Shown here one piece after another: positions 23,177 through 35,352 of a DNA stretch of 64,000 nucleotides; positions within the stretch are counted from its first letter, which is position 1; every line of letters starts with the position of its first letter. The notes under the pieces are model-generated. The model saw nothing but the letters and a program-made list of their open reading frames with translations, was not told the origin of the DNA and did not search any database. This DNA is from Pyricularia pennisetigena (taxonomy: Eukaryota; Ascomycota; Sordariomycetes; Magnaporthales; Pyriculariaceae), in NCBI RefSeq assembly GCF_004337985.1, contig NW_021940919.1, positions 1,213,874 to 1,277,873 of the forward strand, in the 5' to 3' direction. The translations under genes and the position numbers were made by a program.

Positions 23177-24545
23177 ACTGGGCAATATTGATGGCGGGCT
23201 TTGAAGTTGTATTTTGCGTGTCTCGAGGTCGAACTCCGACAAATGGAACATGCCGCACGCAATACGCAATACAACAGGTAGTTGCCAAGTTGCTCCACCC
23301 GAAAGTCACAAGCGGGGGTCTGGTGGAATTAGTCATCCACTTTGCTACAGTACACTCACTCTGCTACACTTTCCCGTTTCGACGTTTCTCATGGCTACTT
23401 TCCACCACGACAGCCACACGAACGACTTTGAGCAGTCACGACTGACGAGCCTCAGTTCATAGGATACACAAGGTACTTACTTACAGGTACCATATCAAGG
23501 TTGCGACACTCCTCCAATCTACCTCAATTGATTGTCACGTGCCGCCTGGGCAAGCAAAAGCATCCTGCGCATTTCGCTCGGAAGAACGTTTTGCGATGCG
23601 TCGCGTAACCTACCCTACATTAAGATCAAATCTGGGGAAGACCAACAAGGCTTGGGTACATCTTGTCCTAACACCTCACTCGCTACCTTTGGTCTGGCAA
23701 TTTACTGTTACACTACTGTAATACTCAACAGACAGCATAATCATGTGCACAAGCGACAGAAAAGGGTCACTCCGCTTTCATTTATCTATATTAGGTCTCG
23801 GGGAATCCGCTCCGCGTGCAATCTATTCCGTTCACACACTGCCAGCTTCTCTTCCCGCCTTCCCCGTTAATGTCCCGAACTTGACCTAATCTTGGCGGAT
23901 CTTCAAGTGCCGATCTTGGTCGAAATTAAGCAACATGATGTCGCATTACATGTAATGTCGTTTCCCGCCTTTGATTTTCTGTATCTCTCTTGGAATCTTG
24001 TATGCGCTCAAAAACTCTCTGATGCCCCGGTAGCATCAGGGAACTTGGAGTCTCTTCATATGGTTGATATTCTGTTATGCCCCAAGAATAATCTGCCACA
24101 AAATATTCTAGAGTAAACAGAGTCTAGTTTACATGGGGGAGTCGTGTCTGTGTAGAGATATTGATGTTGGAGTTTGTCTCAGGGGCTGGCCTGCGTTTCT
24201 TATGGCTCCCCCCCTCGTTCCCGCTCACGATATTAATCACCAATCCCCGTCCTCAACCAAACTTCCAACATTTCCATTCCATCCGTACACGCAAATTGGC
24301 CCTCAACGGCTCATTGACTCCTTCCCCATGAGGATATATTGCAATCCCGTAGTGTCCGTGGTTTGCTAACCTGAAATGTCGCCGAGGTTTGTCCGCCGCT
24401 GACGTCTCGAGTTCCGTTATTCCATATTGCAAACCTGATTTCATATATAAGCATATCTTGACATCCATCTGTACCCCCCATCTGTTGTAGTATCCCTCAT
24501 TCCTCACCACTGTCCATACCGATCCCACCACCAGCAACCGCCAAA
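23177..24545. other. Divergent intergenic region between the F-box and LPMO genes
   Basis: A 1.37-kb spacer containing the promoters of two divergent genes. A GGTAC-rich stretch lies at 23471-23491 and a TATA box for the LPMO gene at 24444. No further gene was seen. Confidence 0.6.
24444..24450 (+). promoter_or_regulatory. TATA box of the AA9 LPMO gene
   Basis: TATATAA lies 96 bases upstream of the ATG at 24546, at a normal fungal core-promoter distance. Confidence 0.5.
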
Positions 24546-25418
24546 ATGTGGTCCTCCGTCCTGACCCTGGCTGCCGCCGCACTTCCTCTCGTCCACGCCC
24601 ATGGGGCTGTGACTTCTTATCAGATTGGCGGTGTCACCTACCCGGGCTACGAGGGCTTCTCTCCCGCTTCGTCCCCTATGACCCCATCATGAACCCAGCC
24701 GATTCCAAGATGCGGTGCAATGGTGGCCGCGGTGCCGACCTCGTCGCCCCCGTCGCCGCCGGCACCAACATCACCGCCTTCTGGAAACAGTGGACACACG
24801 CCCAAGGGTACCTACCGACCAAGCCCCTCTGCCACTTATAACTGCAGAAACACCGCTTTTGCTAACTTTCTGTAACAACCCAGTCCTGTGATGGTGTGGG
24901 CTTTCAAGTGCAGCGGAGCACACTCGCAATGCACCGGCGACGGCAAGGGCTGGTTCAAGATCGACCAGATGGGACTCTGGGGCAGCAACCTGAACTCGGA
25001 GAACTGGGGCACCGCCACCGTGTTGAAGACCGGCAAGTGGAGCAGCAAGATTCCCAGCAACCTCAAGGCCGGAAACTACCTCATTCGACACGAGCTGTTG
25101 GCCCTGCACCAGGCCAACACCCCACAGTACGTCAATCCTCACGTTGCAAAGGAAGAGAGAGAAAATAAAAGTGTAGCATCTCTCCTTGTGTCTATACGCC
25201 AACAGCTGACATTCCCTTTCGCAAAAATCAGGTTCTATCCCGAGTGTGCCAACATCGAGGTCACAGGCTCCGGAACCGACCTGCCGCCCGACAACTACAT
25301 GTACAGCATCCCTACGTATGCCCCCATGTCAGACCCCGGCGTGAGGGTCGACATTTACCAGGGTGGTTTGACTTCATACTCTCCCCCTGGCGGCTCCGTG
25401 TGGCCGGGCTTCAAATAG
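24546..25418 (+). pseudogene. AA9 lytic polysaccharide monooxygenase with a disrupted frame
   Basis: A copper-dependent enzyme gene of family AA9 (formerly GH61), which would cleave cellulose or related glucans oxidatively outside the cell. The signal peptide ends at Ala18 and His19 would be the N-terminal copper ligand. Two good introns, 24808-24883 and 25127-25231, join the exons; the protein carries WTHAQGP with the second copper His, the HELLALHQANTPQ block, FYPECA with the axial Tyr, and a PGF-type terminus without a CBM1. Between about 24672 and 24680 the frame breaks: the first frame reaches a TGA at 24690, while the family sequence resumes at 24677 in another frame, and roughly ten conserved residues are missing. 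No GT-AG intron fits this break. It is either a real deletion, making a pseudogene, or an assembly error in an intact gene. Confidence 0.85.
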
Positions 25419-26009
25419 GTGCGTGGGTTGAAGATTGAGTGGGGGATGGCTGGTGTGCGCAAAGCTGCAGTGACTTATCCAGAATTTCTTATGTTCGATG
25501 TTCTCATGCTGTAGCTAGTCATGTTTAACTTCAATTGGCTTCCGAGCAAACTAAATACTTGCTTATAAAAATTGCTTATTATTCGGTATTGTTCTTTACC
25601 ATATACGAGCACCGCGTATAGTATACTACTAATTGCCAACTACTCGATGTAGCTGCTTAGCCGGCCATGCTATCGTGACAGTCTAGTTAAGAGTCTACAA
25701 AAATTGCGGAGTAGCCAAGGTCTCTTGCCCCAGCCTTCAACTCTCCATTAGAATACAACACCTTGCTTCTAGCTGCGCTGTTGACAAGTACAGTAACGTA
25801 TGGATTAAATTGCTTTGGGGCACAACGTAGTCTCAAAAGCCCTGATACCAAAAATGAAATGTGTGATGTAAGCATTCTATTTCCCAACGCTCGCTTTTCC
25901 CATAACTCCGACGCAGACAACAAATTCATAAATAACAAAAGAGACCAAACCCCATCCTTCATGTCTGTACAAGTTTATATGCTTTTGTGAACCGAGCCCT
26001 TGTAGCCCA
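25419..26009. other. Intergenic region between convergent genes
   Basis: A 590-bp AT-rich spacer between the 3' ends of the LPMO and Prm10 genes; no gene or repeat was seen. Confidence 0.6.
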
Positions 26010-29000
26010 TTAAAAACTCAAGAGTCCACTCCTCCGTTTACCAAAAGGATAGACGACCAGCGAGCTCAAGAACAGCCCTACAGTGATGCCAATCGCAACC
26101 TGGATGACGTTGAACAAGACGCTGAATGCAGTGGTGTTCATGTTCGGCCCGAGTCCCAGCGCCGCGGAAGCAGGGTCCATTGTTCGGCTCGAGGGCGCCG
26201 TCACGTTTACCAGAGTACCATTCACGACGGTAGTGATGGTACTATTGGATCGCGTGATTTGGTTCGCTGTTGTGAGCCCCGCCAGCAGCGAGCCGCCAGC
26301 CGCCAGACCTCCGGGGACCTGCACAAAGATACCGGGGAGCATGGCGGCGGCCGCAAGGCCATAGCCGACGTTGCGCCGACGCCCATGGTCTGCCGGTTGC
26401 TCGCTTTCCTTGGAAGGCTTCTCTGTCGTCGATGTGGGACCGAGAGACGGACTGGGCGGGACGCTTTCAGTGGAGCCCTGCTCGTATTCGCCAGTGGCGA
26501 CACCGTTTCGTCTACGGCTGGCGGATTGGAAACGAGGGCGCACCCTGACGTCCCACCAGTCCAGAAAATCGAGGTAGTAGTTGTACACGTGACGGCCCAG
26601 CCGGCTGTACATGTTGGCGAGAATGCCAATGGTGAAGGCACCAAGCATGTTGCTGACCTGACCTCCGGGAAACGCCGTGGCCGAGTACAGGTTCACGACA
26701 TAACCGAGTATGGAAATGGCCACCATGACAGGCATCTGCTTCCACTTGGCCTGGTTGATGATGCACAAACAGACCGTGAAGCTGACGACAAAGAGGACGT
26801 ACCAGTTGGTGGGGATACCACCATTGCAACGCGTGGACGAAGTGGCTCCCTCACGGTCGATGATGCCGTATATGGCCGTGCCGATGGTGATGCCGTAACC
26901 GAGGAAGAGCGTGTAGATCATGGCGTACACCATGCGAACCGATCCGGCGACGATGTTGTGAGATTGAAGCTCCAACGCAGCGCTAAGGACCATGTAACCA
27001 GGCAAGATGAGAGCGATAGACGACTGCGCCATGGCAGAGAAACAAAACAGCTCGCCGCCACGGATGGAGCCGAACATGCGAGCGAGGAAAGAGGTCACTA
27101 TGGCAGCAGTGATCTCAAACACGTTGGCGTAGAGATAGTTGCTCGGCGCGAGGATAAGCTGCATCCAACCTAGCAAGCAGCCCAGGCCAAATATGATGGG
27201 GAGGTCGATCAACCGAGCGCCAAATGCAAAAGGTGCGACGCTGGCCGAGGCGAGACCGTAGATGGGGATACGGGCCCAGTCGCCGAATTTGACGTCTTGC
27301 TTGAGGATCTCGTCCAGCCTGGTTGTAGCCTCTTCAACGCCGATGATGTCGTGGACAACCTCCTTGTAGATGATATGAACATCACGCAGTTTGCCGAGGT
27401 TGAGCCCGTGCTTCTGGCGGACGATCTTGACTTCGGTAGTATGCGTAGCCTGAAACACATCATAAACCCGAGTATTAGTAAGTTTGACAGACGAACAACG
27501 GAGAGTCAAAGATGGTCAGAGACGTACCGAATCATCAAAGGATATGATCATGCACCCAGGCAAGTACAAGAACTGGCCCTCGATCTCGAGGATGCGTGCC
27601 GACATGGTCAGAAACTCCTCTAGGCGATGTGTCGGAGCACCGTACATCATAAGCGCGCGGCAAAGCTTGAGCACATATCTGTGCCTACTTAGGATCTTGG
27701 CAATATGCCTGGTTATGCGAAAGTGCTGATCTCCCTTGGACTGTTTTGGCTTTTTGAACTTGGCTGACATGGGCGAGTCTGTGCCAAATAGACCGGACCG
27801 CCGCTTCGCGCTCTGTTCAACCTGTCGCACCCGATCGGCGAAGCCTTTACCCGATGTACTAGACCCGGGCGCCATCAATGTCGAGCTTGATTTTATGAGC
27901 TCGCCAAGGGCCAGTGACGAAGCAGAGTGGCTCTTGTGATGCGTCTTGAAGTTCCCACTGGCATTGCCTGAGCCTGGGCTCCCGCCGACATGTAGACCAC
28001 CCCATATGCCACTACTCGGCCTCGAGGGCCTAGGTGAGCCAGGTGTGGACGGAGCGTTTGAGCCTGGAGGTGAGTGCTGAGGCGTGTGACCCGGCGTCGA
28101 CCCTCTGCTGTTGGCTCCGCTGCCTGTGCCTTCGTTGTAAAGCTTCAGAAGCGAACCCAAAATGCCACCGTGGTAGCGGTTTGGCTTCGGGACATAGTCC
28201 TGAACATATTGCTGCATCGGCTCGGGCGTCACGGCTCCGGAACGTGCTTCCGAGGGAGGCTGAAAAGCAAAGTATCCATCTGGTTGGGTCTCGGATGAGG
28301 AGGTTCTGCTGTGCTTCTGAGCCCTTTTCGTGTGGGCACGAACCAGATTTTTGGCAGGCTCGAGTACCTCTGGTGCAAGATGAGAGGCCTTGCGTTGGAG
28401 CTTCCTTGGTCGAACATCATGGTGCGCGTTGTCGGAACTGCTGTTTGCGTCAAAGGCCGTGGACCGAGCACCCCGCCCACCGGCCTCGAGATCGTCCTCG
28501 GAATCCATAGATGGCCGGTGCGAAGCATGTGGTGAGGCGTAATTCTCGACCCTGACGGCGAGATTGTGCGCCCTTTCTCTTGCAGCGTCTCTGGACCTCT
28601 GCTCCCGCTCGCCTGTGTACATCTCGGCCAGGTCGGCCTTGACCCTCTCCTCGTGCACATCATAGCTGGTGTCACGCCTCAGAACTGGCCTCATTGGTCT
28701 CTGGGGGTTCTTGAGGACGGCAGGCTCAGGCGACCTGGTATCGGAAGGCCCAGCGCTTGGCGAGCGACCATGTTTTCTGCGGGCGTCTTGAACCTCGTCT
28801 TGCGTCGTTAAGATCTTGGTCAAGGCACGACGAAGCTCTGTGGCATCCGGTGCCCCCGTCGGTGTGATCGGAGACCCTTCATCTTGCTGTGCCGCCGCCG
28901 GTTCAGGCGGAGATGGTCGCGGGGTTATGAAGGGATCCGGCGAGCCATCTGTGGCAGCAGTTGGTTGCAGTGTCAAAATTTGCTGCTGTGAGGTCCCGTC

Positions 29001-29165
29001 GTTTACGACGATGCTTGTGGGCCTATCACCCTGATTTTGATGAAACCCAACTTTTTTCTTTTCCTTTCTACGGGGTGTAGATGTTCCCGTGGTAGCAGAA
29101 GGCGAAGTATCCCTGCTAGGATCTCCGGTATTCTGAGAGGATACCATTTTTGGATGAGTAGGCAT
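26010..29165 (-). CDS. PRM10: Prm10-like ThrE-domain membrane protein
   Basis: A 1,025-residue protein in two exons, 29165-27528 and 27449-26010. The 78-bp intron starts GTACGT, ends TTCAG and is phase 0; splicing joins the conserved SFDDS to THTTEVK. The first ~430 residues are disordered and rich in Ser, Pro and charge. The C-terminal half is the ThrE domain pair: a soluble lead-in beginning at RHIAKILSRHRYVLKLCRALMMYG, then about ten membrane segments, with an extra loop of ~60 disordered residues between the two halves and a luminal stretch bearing several Asn-x-Ser/Thr sites. Yeast Prm10 is a pheromone-regulated multispanning protein of unknown transport activity; bacterial ThrE exports threonine. 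It should be membrane bound; the substrate is unknown. A second possible start is the Met at codon 7. Confidence 0.9.
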
Positions 29166-31471
29166 ATGTTAGAAACTTGGACAGTTGTCAAATCCCCTGG
29201 TGATCTTCTTTGTTTTCTTGTGTGTACGTATATACGTCCGAATATCGTCAATTTGGCTTTTTGTCTTCTGCTTTTTCGGTGTCAGATATGACAAATGATG
29301 ATTTCCTCAGGTGTCAGGCTCGGGCAAAGGCGGCCATCCAACAGATCGAAAGCAAGCAAGTCCCAAACTGGCCATGGCGAATGTAACTCTAGAAATGTTT
29401 GGTCTATAAGGGCGGCGACATGTGCTGCAAATTCGTGGACTTGGGAAGTGTTGTCAAGATACGCAAAGGGAATAAAAAACATACAGATAAGGAAGAGGGG
29501 GAGAGCAGCAGCACCTAGTTGATGGGTTGTTGATTACTGGCGATCAAGTCTAGTTTTGTCTCGTGTTGGGCGGGGGGACGAGCAGCCAGGCGGCGTCGTC
29601 AACTGGGGACACTACATTTTTTCGGAAATCTGGATGGCGGCGGCAGTGGGACCGGTGGAGCCGCGCGGAGGCACAGCACAGGCATCCGTCCGCCCATATC
29701 CGTTTTATGCGTCACGGTCCCTGAGGCCAGTCAGAGCAGGAACCGCTGCACTGGAAAGGCCCGAAAGGTGGTAATCGCAGGGTTCACGAATCGCGCTGCC
29801 TGTGGAAGACCAGAGAAAAATGCCGAACTGTGGATTGTTATTCTCGACTCGACTAAAGCGTTTATTGCACGTTGCCCACACTGAATGATTAAGTGGAGAG
29901 GAAAACAGATGGGCAAAAAGAGAGAGAAAAAATTGTGCTTACTACTGATATGATCGACTGACTAACATTACTAACATTAGACTAGTCTCGTACTCTGTTG
30001 TCCTCTGTAGATAAGGCGGTTACAATGGCTTGAAATGATAGAAGATCAGTCGACTAGTCGGTCGAGAATATGCTTGACCATACAAGACTTCTGGGCTGAC
30101 TTGAGCCGAGACAAATCCGGTCGGTTTAATCAGGGAAGTGCTTGGAAGATCAGTATGCGAAAATCGGGACCTGTCAACACACAATGATCAGGGGAATTCA
30201 CCCAAGGACCCACAGTGAGGACTGGGACATTCCTTCCTCCTTCTTCGACATTCCGGAAAGTACCACCTTGTATGCATGCAAAATTTGTTAGCGGGGTGGC
30301 AATTCTGCACAGTAAGCCTTGGTCCAAAAGAGAAAGAACACCAAACCAAACATGATATTGAGTTCAATCAAGTTTGCACCCTAGAGGCAAGCGCGAACCT
30401 TTGGAACGGGTTACGGGTTACAAGCCGGCTGGTCACTGCAATCTCGCGGCTTTAGCCGTCCCCTTAAATGGCTGCCCAAAGGACAGGCCAAACAAGGCTC
30501 AAGCAGCCCAAAGGTCCACTGGAGCCACAAAGAAGTGCATTTGGGTTGATGCCAAAATTGGCATAAGAGAGCATGCGTATTTCTCTCTCTTTTTTTTTTT
30601 TTTTTTTTTTTTTTGCCCTGTCATATGGATTTTCCACGTGTGACTGCCATGGGCACCTCAAACAAACAAAAAACCGGGTAGACAAGACTGGACCAACCAG
30701 GTGCCTAAACAAAAACACGTCGTCCTTTTCTCCTCTCTCCGCGTCTCCGACGTCGAAGATCCAGACCAATCTGGCCTGGGCAGAAAAAGGAAGGAAAAAA
30801 AAAGCCATCGGCTCTGTTGCCGAACAGTCAGGTCTAGACCGTTCGCTCTGCTCTCCGACTCAGAGAGTGTCGGATCTGTCGGCTTAATCACTGGGTCCGC
30901 AAAACATACTCACCAGAGGACATGCAAATCTTTACTCCCTCGAGACGAGGTTACATCACATGCGTGCGGCTTATCGGATCTAGCACGGCTCCGTCCCCAT
31001 GCCGGGGTCTCCAGGTTACGGCCGCCGGGCTGTACGGACGCGGTATAGAGGCCACCTGCGGAGCTTTTTAACTACATCCATTACGGCTCGGGGCCGGATC
31101 GACAAGTCTTGAGTTCATGATGCACTGTCTGTGGGTATGCGTCCATGATGAATGGTTGGCTGGTGATTGGAGGTAACATAGTCAAAATAATATAGGTGTG
31201 CAATTCAATCACAGCAGTGAAACAAGTCGATTCCTCTGTTGGAGACTTTTTCCCCTCTTTAGTTCTCACCACAGTCAGCTACTGGTCTAATTATCCAAAG
31301 TCACAAACCTATAAACCCCTCAGAAAGTCTCTGACTACCCTGCATTTGGGGCACGATAAGCATGTCACGGCGGGACGTGGTCAGGCTGTGAGATTTCCCC
31401 GTGTCTACTGTTTTCGTGTTGGCGGAATCTCTGTGTGATGGCAGTTTTCATTATGGTTGCCTGCCCCTAAG
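29166..31471. other. 2.3-kb divergent intergenic region
   Basis: Lies between the divergent Prm10 and sirtuin starts. It contains the palindromes AGACTAGTCT (29979-29988) and CGACTAGTCG (30051-30060) and a poly(T) run at 30591-30614. No supported gene. Confidence 0.6.
30591..30614 (+). repeat. Poly(T) homopolymer
   Basis: About 24 T in a row in the spacer between Prm10 and the sirtuin. Confidence 0.9.
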
Positions 31472-32755
31472 ATGATGCGTCGCTCGACTTGGGCTCTCCG
31501 CCCTTCAATCCACAAAGCTCAGCACAATCTCTATTCCACATTCATCCCAAAACGCAAGCTCAACAACCGCAAAACACCGCGCACACAATTCGCCTTGCCA
31601 TTCATCAACCCCGGCTCTGCATCGTCACCGGCTCAATTATCGCCATCATCACCATCATCGTCAACCCCACCAAGATCCACCATGTCGTCATCAGCGACCA
31701 GCTCAGCGGCAGTCCAACCTGGCACTCCATCCCTTGACCCTGCCTTGGTCGCAGACTTCCAGCGGCACTTAACCAAATCTCGAAATATCGTGGCCCTCAT
31801 TGGCGCCGGGCTTTCGGCCTCGTCGGGACTCGCCACCTTTCGCGGCCCTGGCGGGATGTGGCAAAACCACGATGTGTTCCTACTAGCCTCCCCTGCTGGC
31901 TTCGTCAACGACCCAGGTCTGGTTTGGCAGTTCTATTCGTATAGGCGCGAGCAGGCCCTCAAGGCCCAACCAAACAAGGCCCACAAAGCCCTTGCTGAGC
32001 TGGCTAGGAAAGTGCCGGGCTTCACGATGCTGACCCAGAACGTCGATAACCTGTCCCCGCGCGCTGGTCATCCAGACGACCAATTGCTACAGTTGCATGG
32101 GAATCTGTTCGACCTCAAATGTTGGAATGAATCCGGCTGTGGCTATACAGAAAAGGGCAATACAACGGTCCCGCTGACGCCAGCGCTCGACACGGCGCTG
32201 ATCAGGGGCCCAAATGACGGAGTCCTGGATGGTTCCACTCGACCGCGTGCTAACCCGCTCATGCTGGCCGGCTTGGAGCGTATAAATCGTGAAATTCTAG
32301 GTGAAGACTACGTCTCCAGCGAACCGACCGTTAATGATGTGGCTCCTCTCGGCAGCACCCAGGGCAAAGGCGTGCCGCTTGGCAATACTTTGCAATCAAA
32401 AATCGACAAAAAAGACCTGCCACAATGTCCCAAGTGCAAGAGCAACCTGCTGCGGCCGGGCGTTGTCTGGTTTGGCGAGGCGCTGCCCGAAGACACAATC
32501 AACAAGGCGGAGGCTTTATTTGAAGACGAGGCGGATCCTATCGATCTTTGTCTTGTCATTGGGACATCGGCACAGGTTTGGCCTGCTGCTGGCTACGTGG
32601 CCGAAGCCAGAAACAAGGGGGCGAGAGTCGCCGTGGTGAACCTGTACGAAGACGATGTAAGGAAGAATGTCATCGCCGGGAGGGATTGGGCGTTTATCGG
32701 CGATGCGGCCGAGGTCATCCCGCTGATCTTGAAGCCTGTGATTGGTGAGGTCTAG
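31472..32755 (+). CDS. SIRT5-like NAD-dependent protein deacylase
   Basis: A 427-residue intronless sirtuin starting at the first ATG of the frame. It removes acyl groups from lysine using NAD. The NAD motif GAGLSASSG begins at about residue 111, TQNVDN follows, and the catalytic His is about residue 209 in QLHG. Zinc is held by two Cys pairs, one in LKCWNESGC and one in CPKC. The FYSYRRE segment carries Tyr155 and Arg158 in the Y-x-x-R spacing that in SIRT5 recognises succinyl, malonyl and glutaryl lysine, so class III desuccinylase activity is more likely than deacetylase activity. Residues 1-50 are basic, rich in Arg, Ser and Thr and free of acids, as in a mitochondrial presequence; an internal Met (about residue 71) could give a cytosolic form. 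An insert of ~50 residues sits inside the zinc region. Acyl specificity is inferred. Confidence 0.88.
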   Translation: MMRRSTWALRPSIHKAQHNLYSTFIPKRKLNNRKTPRTQFALPFINPGSASSPAQLSPSSPSSSTPPRSTMSSSATSSAAVQPGTPSLDPALVADFQRHLTKSRNIVALIGAGLSASSGLATFRGPGGMWQNHDVFLLASPAGFVNDPGLVWQFYSYRREQALKAQPNKAHKALAELARKVPGFTMLTQNVDNLSPRAGHPDDQLLQLHGNLFDLKCWNESGCGYTEKGNTTVPLTPALDTALIRGPNDGVLDGSTRPRANPLMLAGLERINREILGEDYVSSEPTVNDVAPLGSTQGKGVPLGNTLQSKIDKKDLPQCPKCKSNLLRPGVVWFGEALPEDTINKAEALFEDEADPIDLCLVIGTSAQVWPAAGYVAEARNKGARVAVVNLYEDDVRKNVIAGRDWAFIGDAAEVIPLILKPVIGEV

Positions 32756-33164
32756 CCTAAGTCAAGCTAGAATCAGTGGGGTTCTTTGTGAGACTTCTAG
32801 TGCCTTGTCGGCGAGCTCCATCCTGATTTGTTACAACATGATTTGCCGTCACTTGACCCCCATAACTCTTTTCGTTTGTGTCTTTTATCTGTTTATGACC
32901 AAAAGAGTCGTGTACACCTACCTCTAATGCAGAGGAGGCACCCTCGATTGACATCTCGGGAGGCTTGATTACTCGGCATTTTTATGCAGAAGCGCGGTCG
33001 TGCCACCCCAAACGCTACATCCAGCATTGCCAATTGAATAGTTTTGTAATGCGGGAGGCTCACCACCACCAACAGCTATCAGATTCGAATGTGGATGTCC
33101 AATCATTCCATCTGCGAGATGATGCGGTTAAGCCTTGGTTATCCTCGTCTGCAGCATGCCGTCA

Positions 33165-33232
33165 NNNNNNNNNNNNNNNNNNNNNNNNNNNNNNNNNNNN
33201 NNNNNNNNNNNNNNNNNNNNNNNNNNNNNNNN
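33165..33232. other. Assembly gap (N)
   Basis: Sixty-eight undetermined bases in non-coding sequence downstream of the sirtuin gene. Confidence 0.95.
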
Positions 33233-35096
33233 GGGAAAGTTTCAGTCATCTACTGTTCAACCTACTTTACATCCACAAATCCTCGTTATTGCATTGCAAT
33301 CAATAATGTCTGCGTTTTACTGCATAGTCCCAGAACAATTCCGTGCCTAGCTCAACTAGTGGGAAAAACTGATAGTACCCAATTAGCTGAGACGATTCAC
33401 GAACGACTTTCCCGTTCTAACAGAGATATCGACACTTATGTACTGAGTCCATACCATGAACTCAAATTCGCCAATTTCATTGCATGTTTGGCATGTACAG
33501 AAGAAGGTGTCAAGAGGATATCAGCAACATGCCTTGAGAGACACCAAGAGATCACTATTGGAGAAGCTGCAAGGGCATTTCCCCCGAAGCGAGAGCGGCT
33601 TCAAGCAGCGGTTTCCAAAGATACTTTCAGCGCTCAAGAAGCTCCTCCAACGGCTTCAGCATCTCGATGACCAAGGCCAGATAAGAAAGCATCGAGATTG
33701 GCGCTGAGGATCATAGTCACTGAGGATTATGAAGCCTTCACTGCCGAGATGCCTCGTACGTTAGAGGCCAAGCTGCAAGAATGTGGCAGGGGGCGTCACG
33801 GGACTCGCCAGCGAAAAGGAAATCCGACATGTAGACAAGATTGCGCGACAGCCAGACTATCGCCGTCTGCTCAACAATGTCGCAGTTACAAGATGCGTAG
33901 GGTACAGCACCGTCTCCAGTGGTCCAGGAAACACGCGTAGGGTTGCCCGTCCATGCAAAGGGGCAGCTGACGATGCACTAGTTGGGATGCAGCCCTTAAC
34001 CGGCGCCGAAGGCCATGAGCTGCAGCAAGTCGGCCTGTTTCCTATGCCATGCCCTCATGAGTCATCACCCACCTCGGACAGTTTTCCGTTTCGGCCTGAC
34101 ATGGAAAGCTATATCCCAAGTGAAACGTTCCAGACGGCGTGCGCTTGGAAATAGCCAGGCAGAACACCCAGCAGAAGATCATAGAGCAGTTCCGACGGGA
34201 GATCAACCTCCCCAGTCCGCGGTACTAGCAGAAGAAACTGCAGATGCCAGCTCCAAAAAGACAACTTTAATTCAACAGTCAAGGTGCAACGAGTAGATTC
34301 GTAGCATTAGCAGACCGTTATCAACGAGACAATCTCCGATGGGTCTGGTCAGGCTGGGGAAGAGGGACTCGCCATGTGGCCGTTATATCTGCAATTATAT
34401 GCCGCTCCTGGATTGATTAATCAGATACTCAGTTACGTGGGCTTGTGAGCCGGACGCTGCCTTTGATTTATGACCATCTTCGGGACTCAACTGTTGCTTC
34501 GCCGCCACCCCCAGCTGTTGGTCATCTGCTTCAGCTCAACAACGTCATGGAGTACGTGAATGGATTCTACTTCACACCTACTTGTTTGGCTATCATTTCT
34601 ATTCATTCCCTGCCAAAGTTTGATGTACACGTCAGGCTCATATATGCAAACGTAGGGTGAAGTGACATTTGAATAAGAAGAGACGATGTGTTTTGGCACA
34701 TTCCTATTACATTTATGGCAATTCAGTACACGTAACTTTTTTTCACAAATCTTAGCAATCCTTGCTCTTGATTTCAGTGATAACTTAGGAAGTTTGAATT
34801 GCTCCACCGTTTTATACACAACAGATGCGATAACAATGGTCGTGGCTGGCTCAGAGTGTGCAAGGGGCACTGCAGCGGCCTTTGCGACTTGTGTTTGTTT
34901 GGATATCTGGTTTCTTTGTCGTGCTGTTGTACCATACAATCAGGGGCACCTGAAGAGGGTTCTCGGCCTTCTTTATGTCCAACTACGAACTACCAAGCTC
35001 TCATTGATTTTGTTCCTTTCGTCAATGACAAGTTCTAGCAGTGAACAAAACGTGGACATTAGTGCTACAAATGTTCACCCAGGCGATATCTTATCC

Positions 35097-35104
35097 TATA
35101 TAAA
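35097..35104 (+). promoter_or_regulatory. TATA-like box upstream of the small Ser-rich gene
   Basis: TATATAAA lies about 250 bases upstream of the ATG at 35353. The distance is long but possible; low certainty. Confidence 0.3.
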
Positions 35105-35352
35105 GTAAATGTACGTCAGGCCCAAACATCGAACCATGTCCATCCACGAGCAAAAGTGAATCAGAGCATTACGCAGAGTAAAGCAACTGGTAACCGAAAA
35201 CAACCGAGCAACATAACCTTGTCTACTCGCCTCCACGGTAGAACATCGACTATAAGACTGCCCATTTCCAGCCAACGCTGCGTCTCTCCCCAACTTCCAA
35301 TCAAACAAAGACTAGATATTAGCAAAAAGAAAAGAAGAAAAAAAAATCAAAC

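Larger units (their letters stand above)
32756..35352. other. 2.6-kb gene-poor region with an assembly gap
   Basis: Contains the N gap at 33165-33232 and, from 33400 to 34270, short overlapping open frames on the plus strand that match no family I recognise and may be remnants. A TATATAAA at 35097-35104 lies upstream of the small gene at 35353. Confidence 0.5.

Noticed and set aside
24808..24883. The LPMO frame break explained by an extra intron
   Set aside because: The two real introns have good donors, acceptors and a branch point; near 24675 there is no donor-acceptor pair that keeps the conserved residues on both sides.
26259..27173. A 304-codon plus-strand frame antisense to Prm10
   Set aside because: It has charged, repetitive composition and no domain, and lies opposite the conserved ThrE membrane segments.
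33400..34270. Overlapping plus-strand frames that could be a degraded gene
   Set aside because: I could not recognise any domain or a splice path, so it is mentioned only as part of the spacer. A translated frameshift-aware search would decide.
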